DNA from: Synechococcales cyanobacterium CRU_2_2
GTDB taxonomy: Bacteria > Cyanobacteriota > Cyanobacteriia > PCC-9006 > JAAUQQ01
DNA length: 57,548 bases
Direction: 5' to 3'
Assembly (NCBI GenBank): GCA_012034805.1
Contig: JAAUOP010000012.1
Span: 1-57,548 of the forward strand
Part shown: one piece after another, positions 1-9,801 of the stretch
Position numbering within the stretch: the first letter of the stretch is position 1
How the letters are laid out: every line of letters begins with the position of its first letter
Position numbers and translations under genes: made by a program
The notes under the pieces: generated by a model
What the model saw: only the letters and a program-made list of their open reading frames with translations
What the model was told of the DNA's origin: nothing
The model's database searches: none

Positions 1-1
1 C

Positions 2-1060
2 CTGGCTCAGGATCTTGAAAAGCTACCGGATTTTTTCCGCAGACTGTCTGCGGAAAAACAGAGTCTATTTATTGATTTGTTTCATCAAGCCCGTCGTGCT
101 AAATCTGATTTGTGTAGTCGCGATCGCCGCCAAGCTCGACGCAGAGTTTTTGCTCAGCTAGAAGCAGAAAATTTAGAGATGAAGCAGACGCTGACGGAGT
201 TAATCTTGGATGTGAATCTTCAAGATCAACCTGAGGTGTTCTTGCCACTGCTGCGGGAGTCTGAGGGTCAAGATTTTTTGGAAACGCTCTGTTGCATCTG
301 GGAACTGTGCAACAGCTCACAGGATATTATTATGGCCGCAGGTCGGGCCTCCAAGGTGGTGTTTGCGCTTAAAACCTATGCCAGCTATGGCCACAGCGGT
401 GAGCTGGTGGCGGTTGACTTGGTGGAGAACCTAGAGGCTGTATTGACCCTCTATGCGAGCAAGCTCAGGAGTAACGTGGAGGTCGTGCGTAACTATGGCG
501 ATCGCCTTCCCCCTATCCAGGGAAATCCTGAAGAACTCAGCCAGGTCTGGATGAATTTGATTCACAATGCCCTTCATGCCATGGAAGAAAAGGGAAAATT
601 GCTGATTGAAATTCAAAATTTGACCCATGTTCTGGAGGTGCGTATTACCGATTCTGGCTGCGGGATTCCTCCGGAAATTTTGCCCCAAATATTCCAACCT
701 TTTTTCACCACGAAGCCCGTGGGAGAAGGTAGCGGCTTGGGGCTAGACATTGCCCAAAAAATTATTCGCTATCACCAGGGAACCATTGCGGTCAGGTCAA
801 TGCCGGGGCAAACCAGCTTTACCGTAAATTTGCCGCTGAAGCGCAGCCCAGCACCCAACTTGGTTACGCATTCAATCACCGATCCAGTGACCAATTCAGT
901 GACCAATCCAGTGACCAATCCAGTGACCAATCTTGTCACCAATTCCATCACCGATCTAGGGCGAGACTTGGATGACTTTGAGCCTCAGAACATGATGCAA
1001 ACTAATGCAGAAATGCAGCGGTTGATGCGAGCGAAGCTGCCGCTTCGAGATTCAAATTAG
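2..1060 (+). CDS. sensor histidine kinase, C-terminal part (5' end outside window)
   Basis: The reading frame is open from the left edge, so the start and the phosphoacceptor His box lie outside the window. The visible part carries the HATPase_c domain: an N box (NLIHNALHAMEE, about bases 553-590), the G1 box (DSGCGIP), the F box (FQPFFTTKP) and the G2 box (GEGSGLGL). The region before the ATPase domain matches, motif by motif, the kinase encoded just downstream, including an Arg-rich stretch (SRDRRQARRR) and a helical linker. The two kinases are therefore paralogues. The tail after the ATPase domain is an in-frame 12-bp repeat (VTNP units) followed by about 35 residues. It is probably one half of a two-component phosphorelay; no partner regulator is seen next to it. 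The input signal is unknown because the sensor part is missing. Confidence 0.85.
   Translation: MAQDLEKLPDFFRRLSAEKQSLFIDLFHQARRAKSDLCSRDRRQARRRVFAQLEAENLEMKQTLTELILDVNLQDQPEVFLPLLRESEGQDFLETLCCIWELCNSSQDIIMAAGRASKVVFALKTYASYGHSGELVAVDLVENLEAVLTLYASKLRSNVEVVRNYGDRLPPIQGNPEELSQVWMNLIHNALHAMEEKGKLLIEIQNLTHVLEVRITDSGCGIPPEILPQIFQPFFTTKPVGEGSGLGLDIAQKIIRYHQGTIAVRSMPGQTSFTVNLPLKRSPAPNLVTHSITDPVTNSVTNPVTNPVTNLVTNSITDLGRDLDDFEPQNMMQTNAEMQRLMRAKLPLRDSN
884..955 (+). repeat. 12-bp tandem repeat, six units, in frame
   Basis: Units related to CCAGTGACCAAT run head to tail at the 3' end of the kinase gene and encode a Thr/Val/Asn/Pro-rich tail. The last two units are diverged. The period is a multiple of three and keeps the frame. 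Confidence 0.9.
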
Positions 1061-1193
1061 CCTCGGCCTACATTGATAGCGATCGCCCCCCAGCGGGCAT
1101 TTTGATTATAGGCCACTCGTCTCTAGACGACCTTCCTGCCTGGACGCTGCATCTACCCTCATTTCCCATTCATTCTTGTGAGCCACAGGTTCC

Positions 1194-4131
1194 GTGTTTG
1201 AAACCGTTCCTACCTCGGTTACTGCACCGATTTTTCAAGTTGGAATTCTGTATGCTCAAACCGGAGATTTGGCCCGCCGAGAGCGATCGTGCATCCAAGC
1301 GACACTCATGGCGATCGACGAAATCAATCAACAAGGCGGGCTACTGGGTCACCGTCTTCGTCCATGGGTGGGGGACACCGCATCCTGTGCTACGGGATTT
1401 GTGGCTCAAGCTCGCCACCTCATCGTAGATAGAGGCATTTCGATCTTGTTTGGTGGCTCAACAGCGGCTATGCGCCAGGCCAGTTTGTCGCTGCTCGCGG
1501 CCCACGACGCCTTGCTCTGGTACCCGGCGCGTTGCGAAGGCCTGGAAACTGCCCGCCAGGTTTTTTATACGGGCCTTTGCCTCAACCAGTTTGTTTTACC
1601 TGCTGTGGACTGGTTAACCCAATATTGGGACTCGAACCTGTATTGCATCGGCACAGAAGGCCTGTTTGCACAACTGCAGCAGCCCTTGGTGCGCAGCGAA
1701 TTGTGGTCAGGAGCCTTGGCCGGGGAGGCTTGGGTGGCTCCGGGCGCAACGGATTTTTCTCACTGTTTAGCGGAGATCGCCGCGTTGAGGCCCGCTGGGA
1801 TTATCAGTGCCCTGGAAGGGGAGAGCAATCTCGCTTTTTTCGGCAGTATCAGGCTCTGGGGCAGCCGGCCCCGGCAGTTGCTCCGGCAGTTGCTCCGGCA
1901 GTTGCTCCCATCCTTGCCTTGGGGCTCACCGCAGCAGATGTGGTTGAGCTCGGCGATGCCGCCGTGGGTCACTATGGCCTGGGGGGATATGTTTCAACCC
2001 TGGAGACTGTGGCCAATCGAGCCTTTGTGGAGCGATTGCGATCGCGCTACGGCTCAGAAATGGTCATTACAGAAGCAGAACACACGGCCTATAGCCAGGT
2101 CTATCTCTGGAAGCAAGCCATCGAAATGAGTCAATCCTTTCAGCCTGATGCCATTCGCCAAGCGGCCTACGGACAGACCTTTGCGGCTCCGGCGGGGGTG
2201 CTGCGGATTGAGGCTAACCACTATGTCCAACAGCGCTGCTGGATTGTCCAGGTGTCACCCGAGCAAGAATTGTATCCGGTGACAGAAGCGTCACCGCCGC
2301 TTGCGCCTGAGCCTTGGCTGGGTGCAGAACATCTGCCCCAAGGACCGTTGGTTACTCAGCTATTGGCTCGGGTGGGCACGAACCAGCAAGCGCAGCGAGC
2401 TCAAGCAGTGGCACAGGAGGCACAACAACAGCTGATCACACAACTCAAGGTCGAGGTGTTGCAACGTCAACGCTCAGAGCAACAGGTGCGGCTGTTGCTG
2501 GCCATTCGCCAGGTGGTGGAGCAAGCGGGTACGGCTCGAGATGCACTCACCGGCGCGATTCAATGCATTAGTCAAGAGACGGGTTGGCCCTACGGCGAAC
2601 TTTGGCTGCCAGATGAAAATCGTCTGCAGCGCAGTACGATTTGGCATTTGGATGAGACCCATCTCAATGAGGCTGAAATCGAAGCTTTCTATCGATTTCG
2701 CGATGATTCAAACCCTACCTTCCAAGAAATTCGATCGCAATTTTTGGAGCATGTGTGGTCTACAGAAAAAGCCCATTGGACGCGATCGCTATGGACTGAT
2801 TTTGATACACTGGCCAACCCTGACCTGACGTATCCGAACATTACTAATCGCGTGATTGGTATCCCGATTTTTGAGACCAATGCAGCTGGGTGTTGGGAAG
2901 AAATCATCGACGATTCCGATCGACCCAGCAAACTTCCGCTCTCGGAAGAGACTCGACAGGTCTTGGGTATTTTACTGTTTGCATTGCCCCAGGTGCGTCC
3001 CCAGGATCGGCGATTGGTCGACGTCATTTCGACTGTGGCTGCGCAGTTTGGTACGATTGTCCAGCAAAAAAAATCAGAGGAAATACTGCGTAAAAAAATA
3101 CGGCTTTGGCGATCGCCCTCAATCAGCTGCGCGAGACCCAAGCGAACTTGATGTACTCTGAAAAGATGTCCGCTCTCGGTCATTTTGTGGCGGGAATTGC
3201 CCACGAGATCAATACTCCCCTCGGGGCGATCAGTGCCTCGGTGGATTCGATCGCCGGATTTATTGCCCAGGAGCTAGAGCAACTCACCGATTTTCCAGAT
3301 TCTTTATTGCCAGAGCAACAAGAGCTGTTTCATTTATTGATTCTGCGAGCAGCGGGAGACAATGCCTATCTCTCAAGTCGGGAACGGCGACGGCAGCGGC
3401 GATCGCTTCTGGCTCAGCTGACCACGGCCAATATTCCCAAGGCTGAGATCCTCGCCGAAACCCTAGTCGATCTCAAAGCTCATGACCAGATTGAGCGACT
3501 GTTGCCTATCCTACAAGATCTGGATACTCAAACATTTTTGCACCGACTCCATCGCTTGGTCGATCTGTTTCAGAGTGCCCAAGATATTTCTCTGGCTTCG
3601 GAGCGGGTTTCCAAGGTAACGTTTTCCCTAAAGACCTACACCCAGGCTGATTCCGTCAACCAACGCCCTGAACTGACGGATGTTGCGGCGGATATCGATA
3701 AGGTGGTGGCTCTCTATCAAAATCGATTGCAACAGGGTATTGCGGTGGTTCGTCGGTTTGATCCGGAGATTCCCCCTCTGTGTTGCTATGCCGATGAGCT
3801 GACTCAAGTTTGGGTTCACTTGATCTATAACGCGATTCAGGCGATGGAAACCTCGCCCATTGTTGATCATGTGCTGCGATTGGAAATTGAGCGATCCCAT
3901 GATGATTTAGTGGTTCGAATCACGGATTCGGGGGATGGTATTCCCACTGAGCTTCAAGAGAAGATTTTCGAGCCTTTTTTCACCACAAAGCCTGCCGGAG
4001 AAGGCAGTGGCTTGGGGCTCAATATTGTGCGTAAGATCGTTGAGAAACATGGGGGGGCGATCGCGGTGGATTCTTGGCCTGGGGAGACCATGTTTGTGGT
4101 GAGGTTGCCTTTTCAGGGCGTTGGGACTTGA
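1194..4131 (+). CDS. UrtA-like sensor domain-GAF-histidine kinase, two apparent frameshifts
   Basis: Three overlapping frames join into one protein of about 979 residues if one base is restored in T6 at 1835-1840 and one in A7 at 3092-3098. Residues about 1-355 match UrtA encoded at 40373 in this window: LWYP, FYTG..xNQ..PAVDWL, YLWKQA and [10 protein letters not shown] are shared. A coiled coil and a GAF domain follow (about 425-625), then a His box (SALGHFVAGIAHEINTPLG), a long helical linker with an Arg-rich RERRRQRR motif, and HATPase_c (NLIYNA-like N box, DSGDGIP, FEPFFTTKP, GEGSGLGL). I see no signal peptide or membrane segment, so the binding fold probably sits in the cytoplasm, as in AmiC-type sensors. 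The start is GTG 1194, just after an in-frame stop at 1179. The likely ligand is urea or a short amide; this is inferred from homology only. Confidence 0.8.
1873..1908 (+). repeat. 12-bp tandem repeat, three units, in frame
   Basis: Three perfect copies of GGCAGTTGCTCC lie just after the first frameshift of the UrtA-like kinase. In the corrected frame they encode a PAVA repeat that replaces a loop of the binding fold. Confidence 0.9.
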
Positions 4132-5036
4132 GCTTGGCGGGTAATTTCTAGATAAATATGTTCGAGCCGGATGGGTTGAAGGGTGGCCCCGGCGAGGTCA
4201 ATACCCTCAAATTGAGCGAGGAAACTGCGCAGGTCTAGGGCTTGGGGCAGCCAAAAGGCCAGGTCACTGCCGTAGTAACGAATGCTGTAGCCGAGGTCGC
4301 GGGCGCAGGCGATCGCCGCTTCGGTTTGCCTTGGATCCGATACCTCGACAACCGCGATTTGTTCGGCCTCAACCCAGCAGCGTAGCTCGGCTTGGCTGCC
4401 CTCGGCCAGCAGTTTTCCCTGGCGAAGGATGCCAATACGCTGACAGAGCCGCTCTGCTTCTTCGAGTAGATGCGTGGTCAGCAAAACCGTGGCCCCTTCG
4501 CTTTGCAATCGACGAATCAACTGCCAAATTTCATAGCGAGCTTCGATGTCAAGACCTGTTGTGGGTTCATCAAGAATGATCAGTTTGGGCTGGTGGATCA
4601 AGGCGATCGCCATGCTCAGACGGCGCTGCATGCCACCGCTGAGGGTTTCGGCGGGGCTGTGGGCGCGATCGCCCAAGTTGACCAATTCCAAACACCGAGC
4701 GACCCGCTGCTGCCGTTCTAAGCGATCCAGGCCATAGATTCGAGCAAAGAAATCGAGGTTCTCGGCACAGGTCAAACTCGGATAGAGCAAATTTTCCTGG
4801 GGGGCAACCCCCACGAGACGTTTGGTGGCATCAGAGGCGGGCAGGCCGCCGATCTGTACCGTACCGGCGTCGGGTCGTAGCAAGTTGCAAATGAGATTAA
4901 TCGTCGTGCTTTTGCCCGCACCATTGGGGCCGAGCAAACCATAGATTTCCCCTGGCACCAGGCTCAGACTGAGGTCATCGAGGGCCAAGCAGTTGCCCGT
5001 GCCGAAGCGTTTGCTGAGGTTTTTGATGGCTAGCAT
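4113..5036 (-). CDS. ABC-2 type exporter, ATP-binding subunit
   Basis: The 307-residue protein has a Walker A motif (GPNGAGKST, about residues 36-44), the signature LSGGMQRR, Walker B with LIILDEPTTGLD, and the switch His in LLTTHLLEEAE. It is of the DrrA/NodI/CcmA-like class that powers ABC-2 exporters. The start is set at 5036 (MLAIKNLSK): its ATG overlaps the stop of the permease gene by one base (TGATG), which indicates translational coupling. The end overlaps the convergent kinase gene by 19 bases. With the permease it should form a complete exporter; the substrate cannot be read from sequence. Confidence 0.9.
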   Translation of the reverse strand: MLAIKNLSKRFGTGNCLALDDLSLSLVPGEIYGLLGPNGAGKSTTINLICNLLRPDAGTVQIGGLPASDATKRLVGVAPQENLLYPSLTCAENLDFFARIYGLDRLERQQRVARCLELVNLGDRAHSPAETLSGGMQRRLSMAIALIHQPKLIILDEPTTGLDIEARYEIWQLIRRLQSEGATVLLTTHLLEEAERLCQRIGILRQGKLLAEGSQAELRCWVEAEQIAVVEVSDPRQTEAAIACARDLGYSIRYYGSDLAFWLPQALDLRSFLAQFEGIDLAGATLQPIRLEHIYLEITRQAQVPTP

Positions 5037-5860
5037 CACAGTCTCCGTTCCACTTGCAACATCCGACGGTAGGAGAGCCAACCAGCGATCGTGACCCCCA
5101 CAGCAAAGATCGCCAGAAAAATGCAATGGTTGCCGATTTCTTCCATACTTTTGCCCTCAGCGACGACGCCGGTCAGGGCTTCGGTCATGTGATAGACGGG
5201 GTTAAATTGGGCGATGTCGAGCAAAACCTGAGGGAAGAAGCGCGTCGGCAAAAAAGCGCCACCCAAAATCAGCAGCGGCACGCCAAAGGCGGCCACCAGG
5301 GCATTGACATCTTCGGTGCGGCGCGCAAACTGGGTTCCCAGAATAAAACCGACGCCGACGTAGGCAATAACGCTCAGACTAATAATCAGCCCTCCCAGAA
5401 CCATGCCCTGGAAAGTGGCTCCGGTGAAACTGGCGATCGCCCCCACAATCAAGCTCTGTCCCAGGGCAATCACCCCATGGGCGACAAAAATGCCTAAAAA
5501 ATACGATAACCCACTCAGTGGCGACATAAACAACCGCTTCAGGGTGCGCTGTTCCCGCTCGGCCACGACCGTCGCAACACTGCCACCCAAGCAGCTAAAA
5601 AATAGCGCGGCTCCTACCAGGGTTCCAGGGGCCGCCGCCTCAAAGGCCTGGGCATTGGTCAGCTGGGCACGTTCGGCCAGGATCAAGCCATTCAGCCAGA
5701 GAATGGTGACGGGAAAAATGCACCAAAAAATTAGGCTGCGGCGGCGACGCACCAGCTCGGTGAGGATTCGCTGGGCAACGGCCCAGGTTTCTTGCCAGTA
5801 GCGCATGGGAGGGGAGGAAGTGCGGGAGGGCGATCGCGGCTCTTTAGAATTTACCCTCAC
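5036..5860 (-). CDS. ABC-2 type exporter, permease subunit
   Basis: The protein has 274 residues, about six hydrophobic segments and the ABC-2 membrane fold. The conserved stretch around AEREQRTLKRLFMSPLS and the late region FLPTRFFPQVLLDIAQFNPVYHMTEAL is typical of the family. Start 5860 gives a polar leader of 18 residues; an alternative start at 5806 (MRYWQETW) fits homologues better. It is directly upstream of, and coupled to, the ATP-binding subunit on the same strand. Confidence 0.87.
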   Translation of the reverse strand: MRVNSKEPRSPSRTSSPPMRYWQETWAVAQRILTELVRRRRSLIFWCIFPVTILWLNGLILAERAQLTNAQAFEAAAPGTLVGAALFFSCLGGSVATVVAEREQRTLKRLFMSPLSGLSYFLGIFVAHGVIALGQSLIVGAIASFTGATFQGMVLGGLIISLSVIAYVGVGFILGTQFARRTEDVNALVAAFGVPLLILGGAFLPTRFFPQVLLDIAQFNPVYHMTEALTGVVAEGKSMEEIGNHCIFLAIFAVGVTIAGWLSYRRMLQVERRL

Positions 5861-5909
5861 CAGAGGCTTTCGTCACCTTTTACCTTTTGGCCTGAGAACT
5901 TAGGGCTAG

Positions 5910-6935
5910 CTAAGCCCCCAGCTGCACCGTCGCCACGACAGGCAAATGATCCGAACCGCCGCCCGCCGCTACATGGGCCTCGATCGCCCGCAAATTCGAA
6001 CTATGCCAAATATAATCAATCCGCTGCAACGGCAACCGACCCGAGCCCACAAACGTATGGCCAAAGCCCCAACCCGCCTCCCAGAAGCTGTCCCGGAGCA
6101 CCCGAGCGAGATTGACATAGGTTTGAGAAGTTTGAGTCATATTGCAATCACACAGCATCACGAGCGGGACAGGGGGCTGCAATGCTGTTGCAAGCTCATC
6201 AACCTGGGCCATTCGCTGGGCGAAGCGATCGCGGGCGATCGCCACCCAATGCCTAGGCCCAAAGCTGAACATATTGCTCGGGGCCAGATGGGTCACCCAA
6301 ACCATCAGCGGCGGGCTATCCGGCGCATCCCCCAGCCTCAGGCGCAGCTTGAGACCGCGTTCCATCGGCGGATTGGCGAAGGTCTCCATCTGTTCGATAG
6401 GGAAGCGGCTGAGGCTGCCGACGGTGTGGTAGTCGGGCTGGGGATGAACCGCGCTGTAGGGGTAGCGATCGCCAAGACGAGCCTGAAGCTGGGGTAGGTG
6501 TTCGGAGCGCAGTTCCTGGAAGCCGATGATGTCGGGATTTTCAGCGCGGATAACCTCGGCGATCGCGTCATAGTCCTGATTGCTCCAGAGGACGTTAAAA
6601 CTCATCAGCTTCAGCGACAGGCCATCTTGCGCCACCACCGGGGCTGACAGTGGTGCCGGGGCAAACGGGAGGGCAGGCATAAACAGCGGCAAATACCAAT
6701 GAAGGGCGATCGCCAGCGGTATGCCAAACCCCGCCAACAGTCTCCACTGCCGCTGCCACACACACCTAGGCAAGGCCAACACCAACGGTAAGAGCAGAAA
6801 AAACGCCCCGGTATTGAGCAGCGCCAACCACCAAAAGCGATCGAACCAAAGCAACCTTAGCCCCAACCACACGAGTAGGAAAAACAGGTAGAACCGGTTC
6901 AGGCTATTGAGCCCAACGGTCAGTTGTTTCAGCAT
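5910..6935 (-). CDS. membrane-anchored endonuclease/exonuclease/phosphatase family protein
   Basis: The 341-residue protein starts with two or three hydrophobic segments (about residues 12-100), followed by an EEP-fold catalytic domain. Motifs seen are LKLMSFNVLWSN (metal-binding Asn), PDIIGFQELR (Glu), VTHLAPS, LCDCNMTQ (in place of the usual GDFN) and the final GGGSDHLPVVA with the catalytic Asp-His. Enzymes of this fold cut phosphodiesters in nucleic acids, phosphoinositides or sphingolipids. The membrane anchor suggests the active site faces the periplasm, but the substrate is not known. It is transcribed in the same direction as the exporter pair, 50 bases upstream of the permease. Confidence 0.82.
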   Translation of the reverse strand: MLKQLTVGLNSLNRFYLFFLLVWLGLRLLWFDRFWWLALLNTGAFFLLLPLVLALPRCVWQRQWRLLAGFGIPLAIALHWYLPLFMPALPFAPAPLSAPVVAQDGLSLKLMSFNVLWSNQDYDAIAEVIRAENPDIIGFQELRSEHLPQLQARLGDRYPYSAVHPQPDYHTVGSLSRFPIEQMETFANPPMERGLKLRLRLGDAPDSPPLMVWVTHLAPSNMFSFGPRHWVAIARDRFAQRMAQVDELATALQPPVPLVMLCDCNMTQTSQTYVNLARVLRDSFWEAGWGFGHTFVGSGRLPLQRIDYIWHSSNLRAIEAHVAAGGGSDHLPVVATVQLGA

Positions 6936-7019
6936 TGATTATTGAATCAGCGCAGCGATCGCGCTGGGTCACCCATGACTGACTCGATCATAGCGCTGTC
7001 ATAGCCATGTCAGATGTGA

Positions 7020-7074
7020 TTCTTTCGGGTGTGATGCTTTCGGGTGTGATGTTTTCGGGTGTGATGTTTTCGGA
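7020..7074. repeat. 15-bp tandem repeat in the spacer
   Basis: Three to four units of TTCGGGTGTGATG plus two variable bases lie between the EEP protein start and the 3' end of the acyltransferase gene. This is one of two spacer repeats in the window with a period divisible by three. A small plus-strand frame (7007-7348) covers it, but I do not accept that frame as a gene. Confidence 0.85.
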
Positions 7075-7138
7075 GATTGCAATTTGGGCGATTGTATCAT
7101 CGACAATCTGCTGGGCCAGTGCACCATCCAAAGCAGGT

Positions 7139-8505
7139 TCAGAAAAAACAAAAATTGATTGTGAGTCGTTCTTGAAACTGGCTCACAATCGCAGTTATCC
7201 GACCGACAAACAATCCCACAGAAAAAGCTCCACCATAGTCTTCAATCTCAAATTCACCGTGACGAAAGGGAAACGCCACTTTGCCAACATCAGAAAGGCT
7301 AACGCTAACAGCTGGTTGAGATGGAGTACGCAAGGCAAGAGCTGTTAGCAGTCTCAAACATCGAAAATATCGCAAAACATCGCGATTCCGAATATTATTT
7401 CGAATCTTACCTTTAATCTCGCGAGCGAGATTCCAGATTCTGGACTGGGCATTTACTGCATATGCATGAACCAGAATCGAAAACAGAGGTGCCAATTCTT
7501 GTTCTTGAATCTTTGCTGCACCCAGAGTCGAATCTAGGGCACTGGGTAATGCTAAATAGCGTCTCAAATTAACGGCTAGTTGGGTGCTCAACGTGACAGG
7601 CTGATGGGGAATAGAGGAGCTCTTTTGAATCGATCGAGAAGTCGCAATTAACATTGCCGCCATGATCGCGACATTCGTCGTTACCCCTTCTTCATAGCAG
7701 CGTTGTACAAACCTCTGACTCAGCTGCGGTGACAGGGTACGACGAATCAAACCGGTCTTTCGGTCAGCGACAGGAATGCAGCGCTTAACGGGCAGATGAT
7801 CTGGCTTCAGCCTGAGACGATTGAGTAACAGCTGTCCGAGTAAGTGAAAACCGGTCAGTCTGCCCGACAACCCACAAAACCGATTGGGTAAGAGTTGCTC
7901 GGCAGGTGGAAAAATTGGCTGTGGTGTTCCGTCATCGGGTAAAGAATATCTATGCAACAGGCGATGACAGATTGAAACGATTTCAGAATGGAGATAACCG
8001 CAAGATAAGCCATCAGAAACGGCATGGTGAGTGGTAATCAAAAGATAGTGCAGTTCTGGATCAGGGGTGCACAGCAACACACATTGCATGAGCGATCGCG
8101 AGATACAAGCGGTTGGTTTAGCGCGTGTTGAAACCTGTCTTCCCACCTCTCCCCCGCTTGCAACCGGACAACCTCTAAGGCAATGGTAGGCGGCTCCTGG
8201 GTTGCAGGCTGTTTCTGGGTTGCAGACTGTTTCTGGGTTGCGAAGTAAAGTTGCCCTCTCCGGTTAACAATTTGAGCGGCCAAAAGGGGGTGTCGGCGAC
8301 AGCAGATGGATAAGGCTTCTTCGAGTTGCCGAACCGTCAATGGTCCTCGAATACGGCTATAGGTAACAATGTTCCCTGTCAGTGCTTCCTGACTGGACCA
8401 ATCTAAAGATTGCTCAACGTCACCTAATTTTCGAAGAAGCATAGGATTGAACGCACGCGACAGATGCGCTAGAGGAATGCTTAGCGGGCACAGACCTTGG
8501 TCCAA
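7139..8505 (-). CDS. stand-alone condensation-fold acyltransferase (PapA/alcohol acetyltransferase-like), one apparent frameshift
   Basis: Two overlapping frames (8505-8038 and 8146-7139) join into one protein of about 455 residues if one base is restored near 8085-8125. The first part has the family opening (RKLGDVEQSLDW, then a strand-rich segment and CCRRHPLLAAQIV). The second carries the catalytic HHxxxDG motif (HHAVSDG) and ends with the typical FSVGLFVGRIT...LTINFCF strand. Such proteins are CoA- or carrier-dependent acyltransferases related to NRPS condensation domains. The true start may be 8442 (MLLRKLGD). An in-frame 18-bp repeat (8203-8243) encodes ATQKQ units. The gene looks poorer in HIP1 sites than its neighbours, which could mean foreign origin. 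Substrates are unknown. Confidence 0.75.
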
Positions 8506-8679
8506 GTGCTACTTCGAAGGTAACGAAAAATAGGTTGCTCTGACGGAAAAATAACCTCCCGTAAGATAGTTTTATACAAGGTACGGATATCTTGGCCAGT
8601 ACTTCACAGTTGATTAATTCGATTCATTGTTGCGATGTTTTCCGTTCGCTTTGTCTTGACGGCTCAAGACCTTGACGGC

Positions 8680-9801
8680 TCAAGAAAGCGTTGGCCGTAG
8701 GGGGAGTTCAACGGAAAATACGGTCCAACCGGCCTCACTATTGACCGTAATTCGGCCTTGTAGCACGCGAGTGAGGCGATGGACGAGGGCAAGGCCTAGG
8801 CCGCTGCCGCCTTGCTTGCGGCGATCGCCATCGGGTACCCGATAAAACTTATTAAACAGCTGGGGCAAGGCTTCCGCCGGAATCTGGGCCGAGTTGCGTA
8901 CCTGAAACAGCAGACGATTGGCATCACCAGACTTGGGAGCATCGCCCACCACCGCCATACTCAGTTCAATCTTGCCCCCCTCAGCGGTGTATTTACAGGC
9001 ATTATTGAGCAGTTCTGCCAACAGTCGCTCTAGCTTCTGAGGATTGGAATGGAGAACTGGCAGGGAAGGGGCACTGCGCAAACTGAGTTGCTGCATCGCG
9101 CCCCTGGCCCGAAGCTGGAACCGGTGGATCAGGGCTTGGCTAAAAACAGAAGGGTCGATCGCCTCGAGCTGGAGTCGCTCACCTCGGTCTTCGAGTTGCT
9201 GTAGCTCCAAGAGATTTTCGACCAGCTCTGTTTCTCGGCTGCATTCCGTCCGCAAAATTTCGAGATAGTGCTCGCGCTGGGTCGAGTCAGGTTTTAGCTG
9301 CAGCATCTCGATCGCCAATTTCATGTTCATCAGCGGTGTCCGCATGTCGTGGGACACCGAACTAATCAAATCATCCTTGAGCAGGTTAATCCGCTGGAGT
9401 GCCTGCACCTGTTCCTGCAGCCGGTTGACCTGATGATGACGGGCAATGCGGACATTGACTGCTTCTAGCAGTTCTCGCTGAGTGAAGGGCTTGGTGAGGT
9501 AGTCATCGGCACCCAGTTGCATACCCTGGCGGAGATCAGCGCGGGCAGTTTTCGCCGTGACAAAAATCAGCGGTATCATGGCCGTCTCGGGACGGGTGCG
9601 CAGCTGCGCCAACACACCATAGCCATCGAGATCCGCCATCATAATGTCACAAAGGATCAAGTCAGGGTGGGACTTCAAGGCGATCTCGATGCCCTGGTAC
9701 CCCCCCGATGCGCCCATGGCATCAAACCCCTCGGCTTCCAGCAGTTCAAGCATGTTGAAGCGCACCGATTCTTCATCTTCAATGACGAGGACTTTTGCCA
9801 T
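8680..9801 (-). CDS. response regulator-histidine kinase hybrid
   Basis: The 373-residue protein starts at 9801 (MAKVLVIEDEES). A CheY-like receiver domain comes first (acidic pair near residues 8-9, phosphoacceptor Asp in LILCDIMM, Lys in YLTKPF). A short coiled coil leads to a HisKA domain (SSVSHDMRTPLMNMK) and HATPase_c (NNACKYT, VRNSAQ in place of the usual DxGxG, FNKFYRV, GGSGLGLALV). In the G1 box the usual Asp-x-Gly is replaced by Asn-Ser, as in some divergent kinases. The order receiver-then-kinase suggests that the kinase acts downstream of another sensor. No DNA-binding domain is present. Confidence 0.87.
   Translation of the reverse strand: MAKVLVIEDEESVRFNMLELLEAEGFDAMGASGGYQGIEIALKSHPDLILCDIMMADLDGYGVLAQLRTRPETAMIPLIFVTAKTARADLRQGMQLGADDYLTKPFTQRELLEAVNVRIARHHQVNRLQEQVQALQRINLLKDDLISSVSHDMRTPLMNMKLAIEMLQLKPDSTQREHYLEILRTECSRETELVENLLELQQLEDRGERLQLEAIDPSVFSQALIHRFQLRARGAMQQLSLRSAPSLPVLHSNPQKLERLLAELLNNACKYTAEGGKIELSMAVVGDAPKSGDANRLLFQVRNSAQIPAEALPQLFNKFYRVPDGDRRKQGGSGLGLALVHRLTRVLQGRITVNSEAGWTVFSVELPLRPTLS

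Noticed and set aside
3091..3100. Programmed -1 frameshift at the A7 run
   Set aside because: In the zero frame the codons are AAA AAA ATA, which do not form a heptamer that re-pairs after slipping. A missing A explains it more simply.
5403..5801. Plus-strand frames within the ABC-2 permease gene
   Set aside because: They lie antisense to a conserved membrane protein and show no signal of their own.
7007..7348. Plus-strand frame of 113 codons over the 15-bp repeat
   Set aside because: Most of it is antisense to the conserved end of the acyltransferase gene, and its N-terminus is only the repeat. There is no family resemblance.
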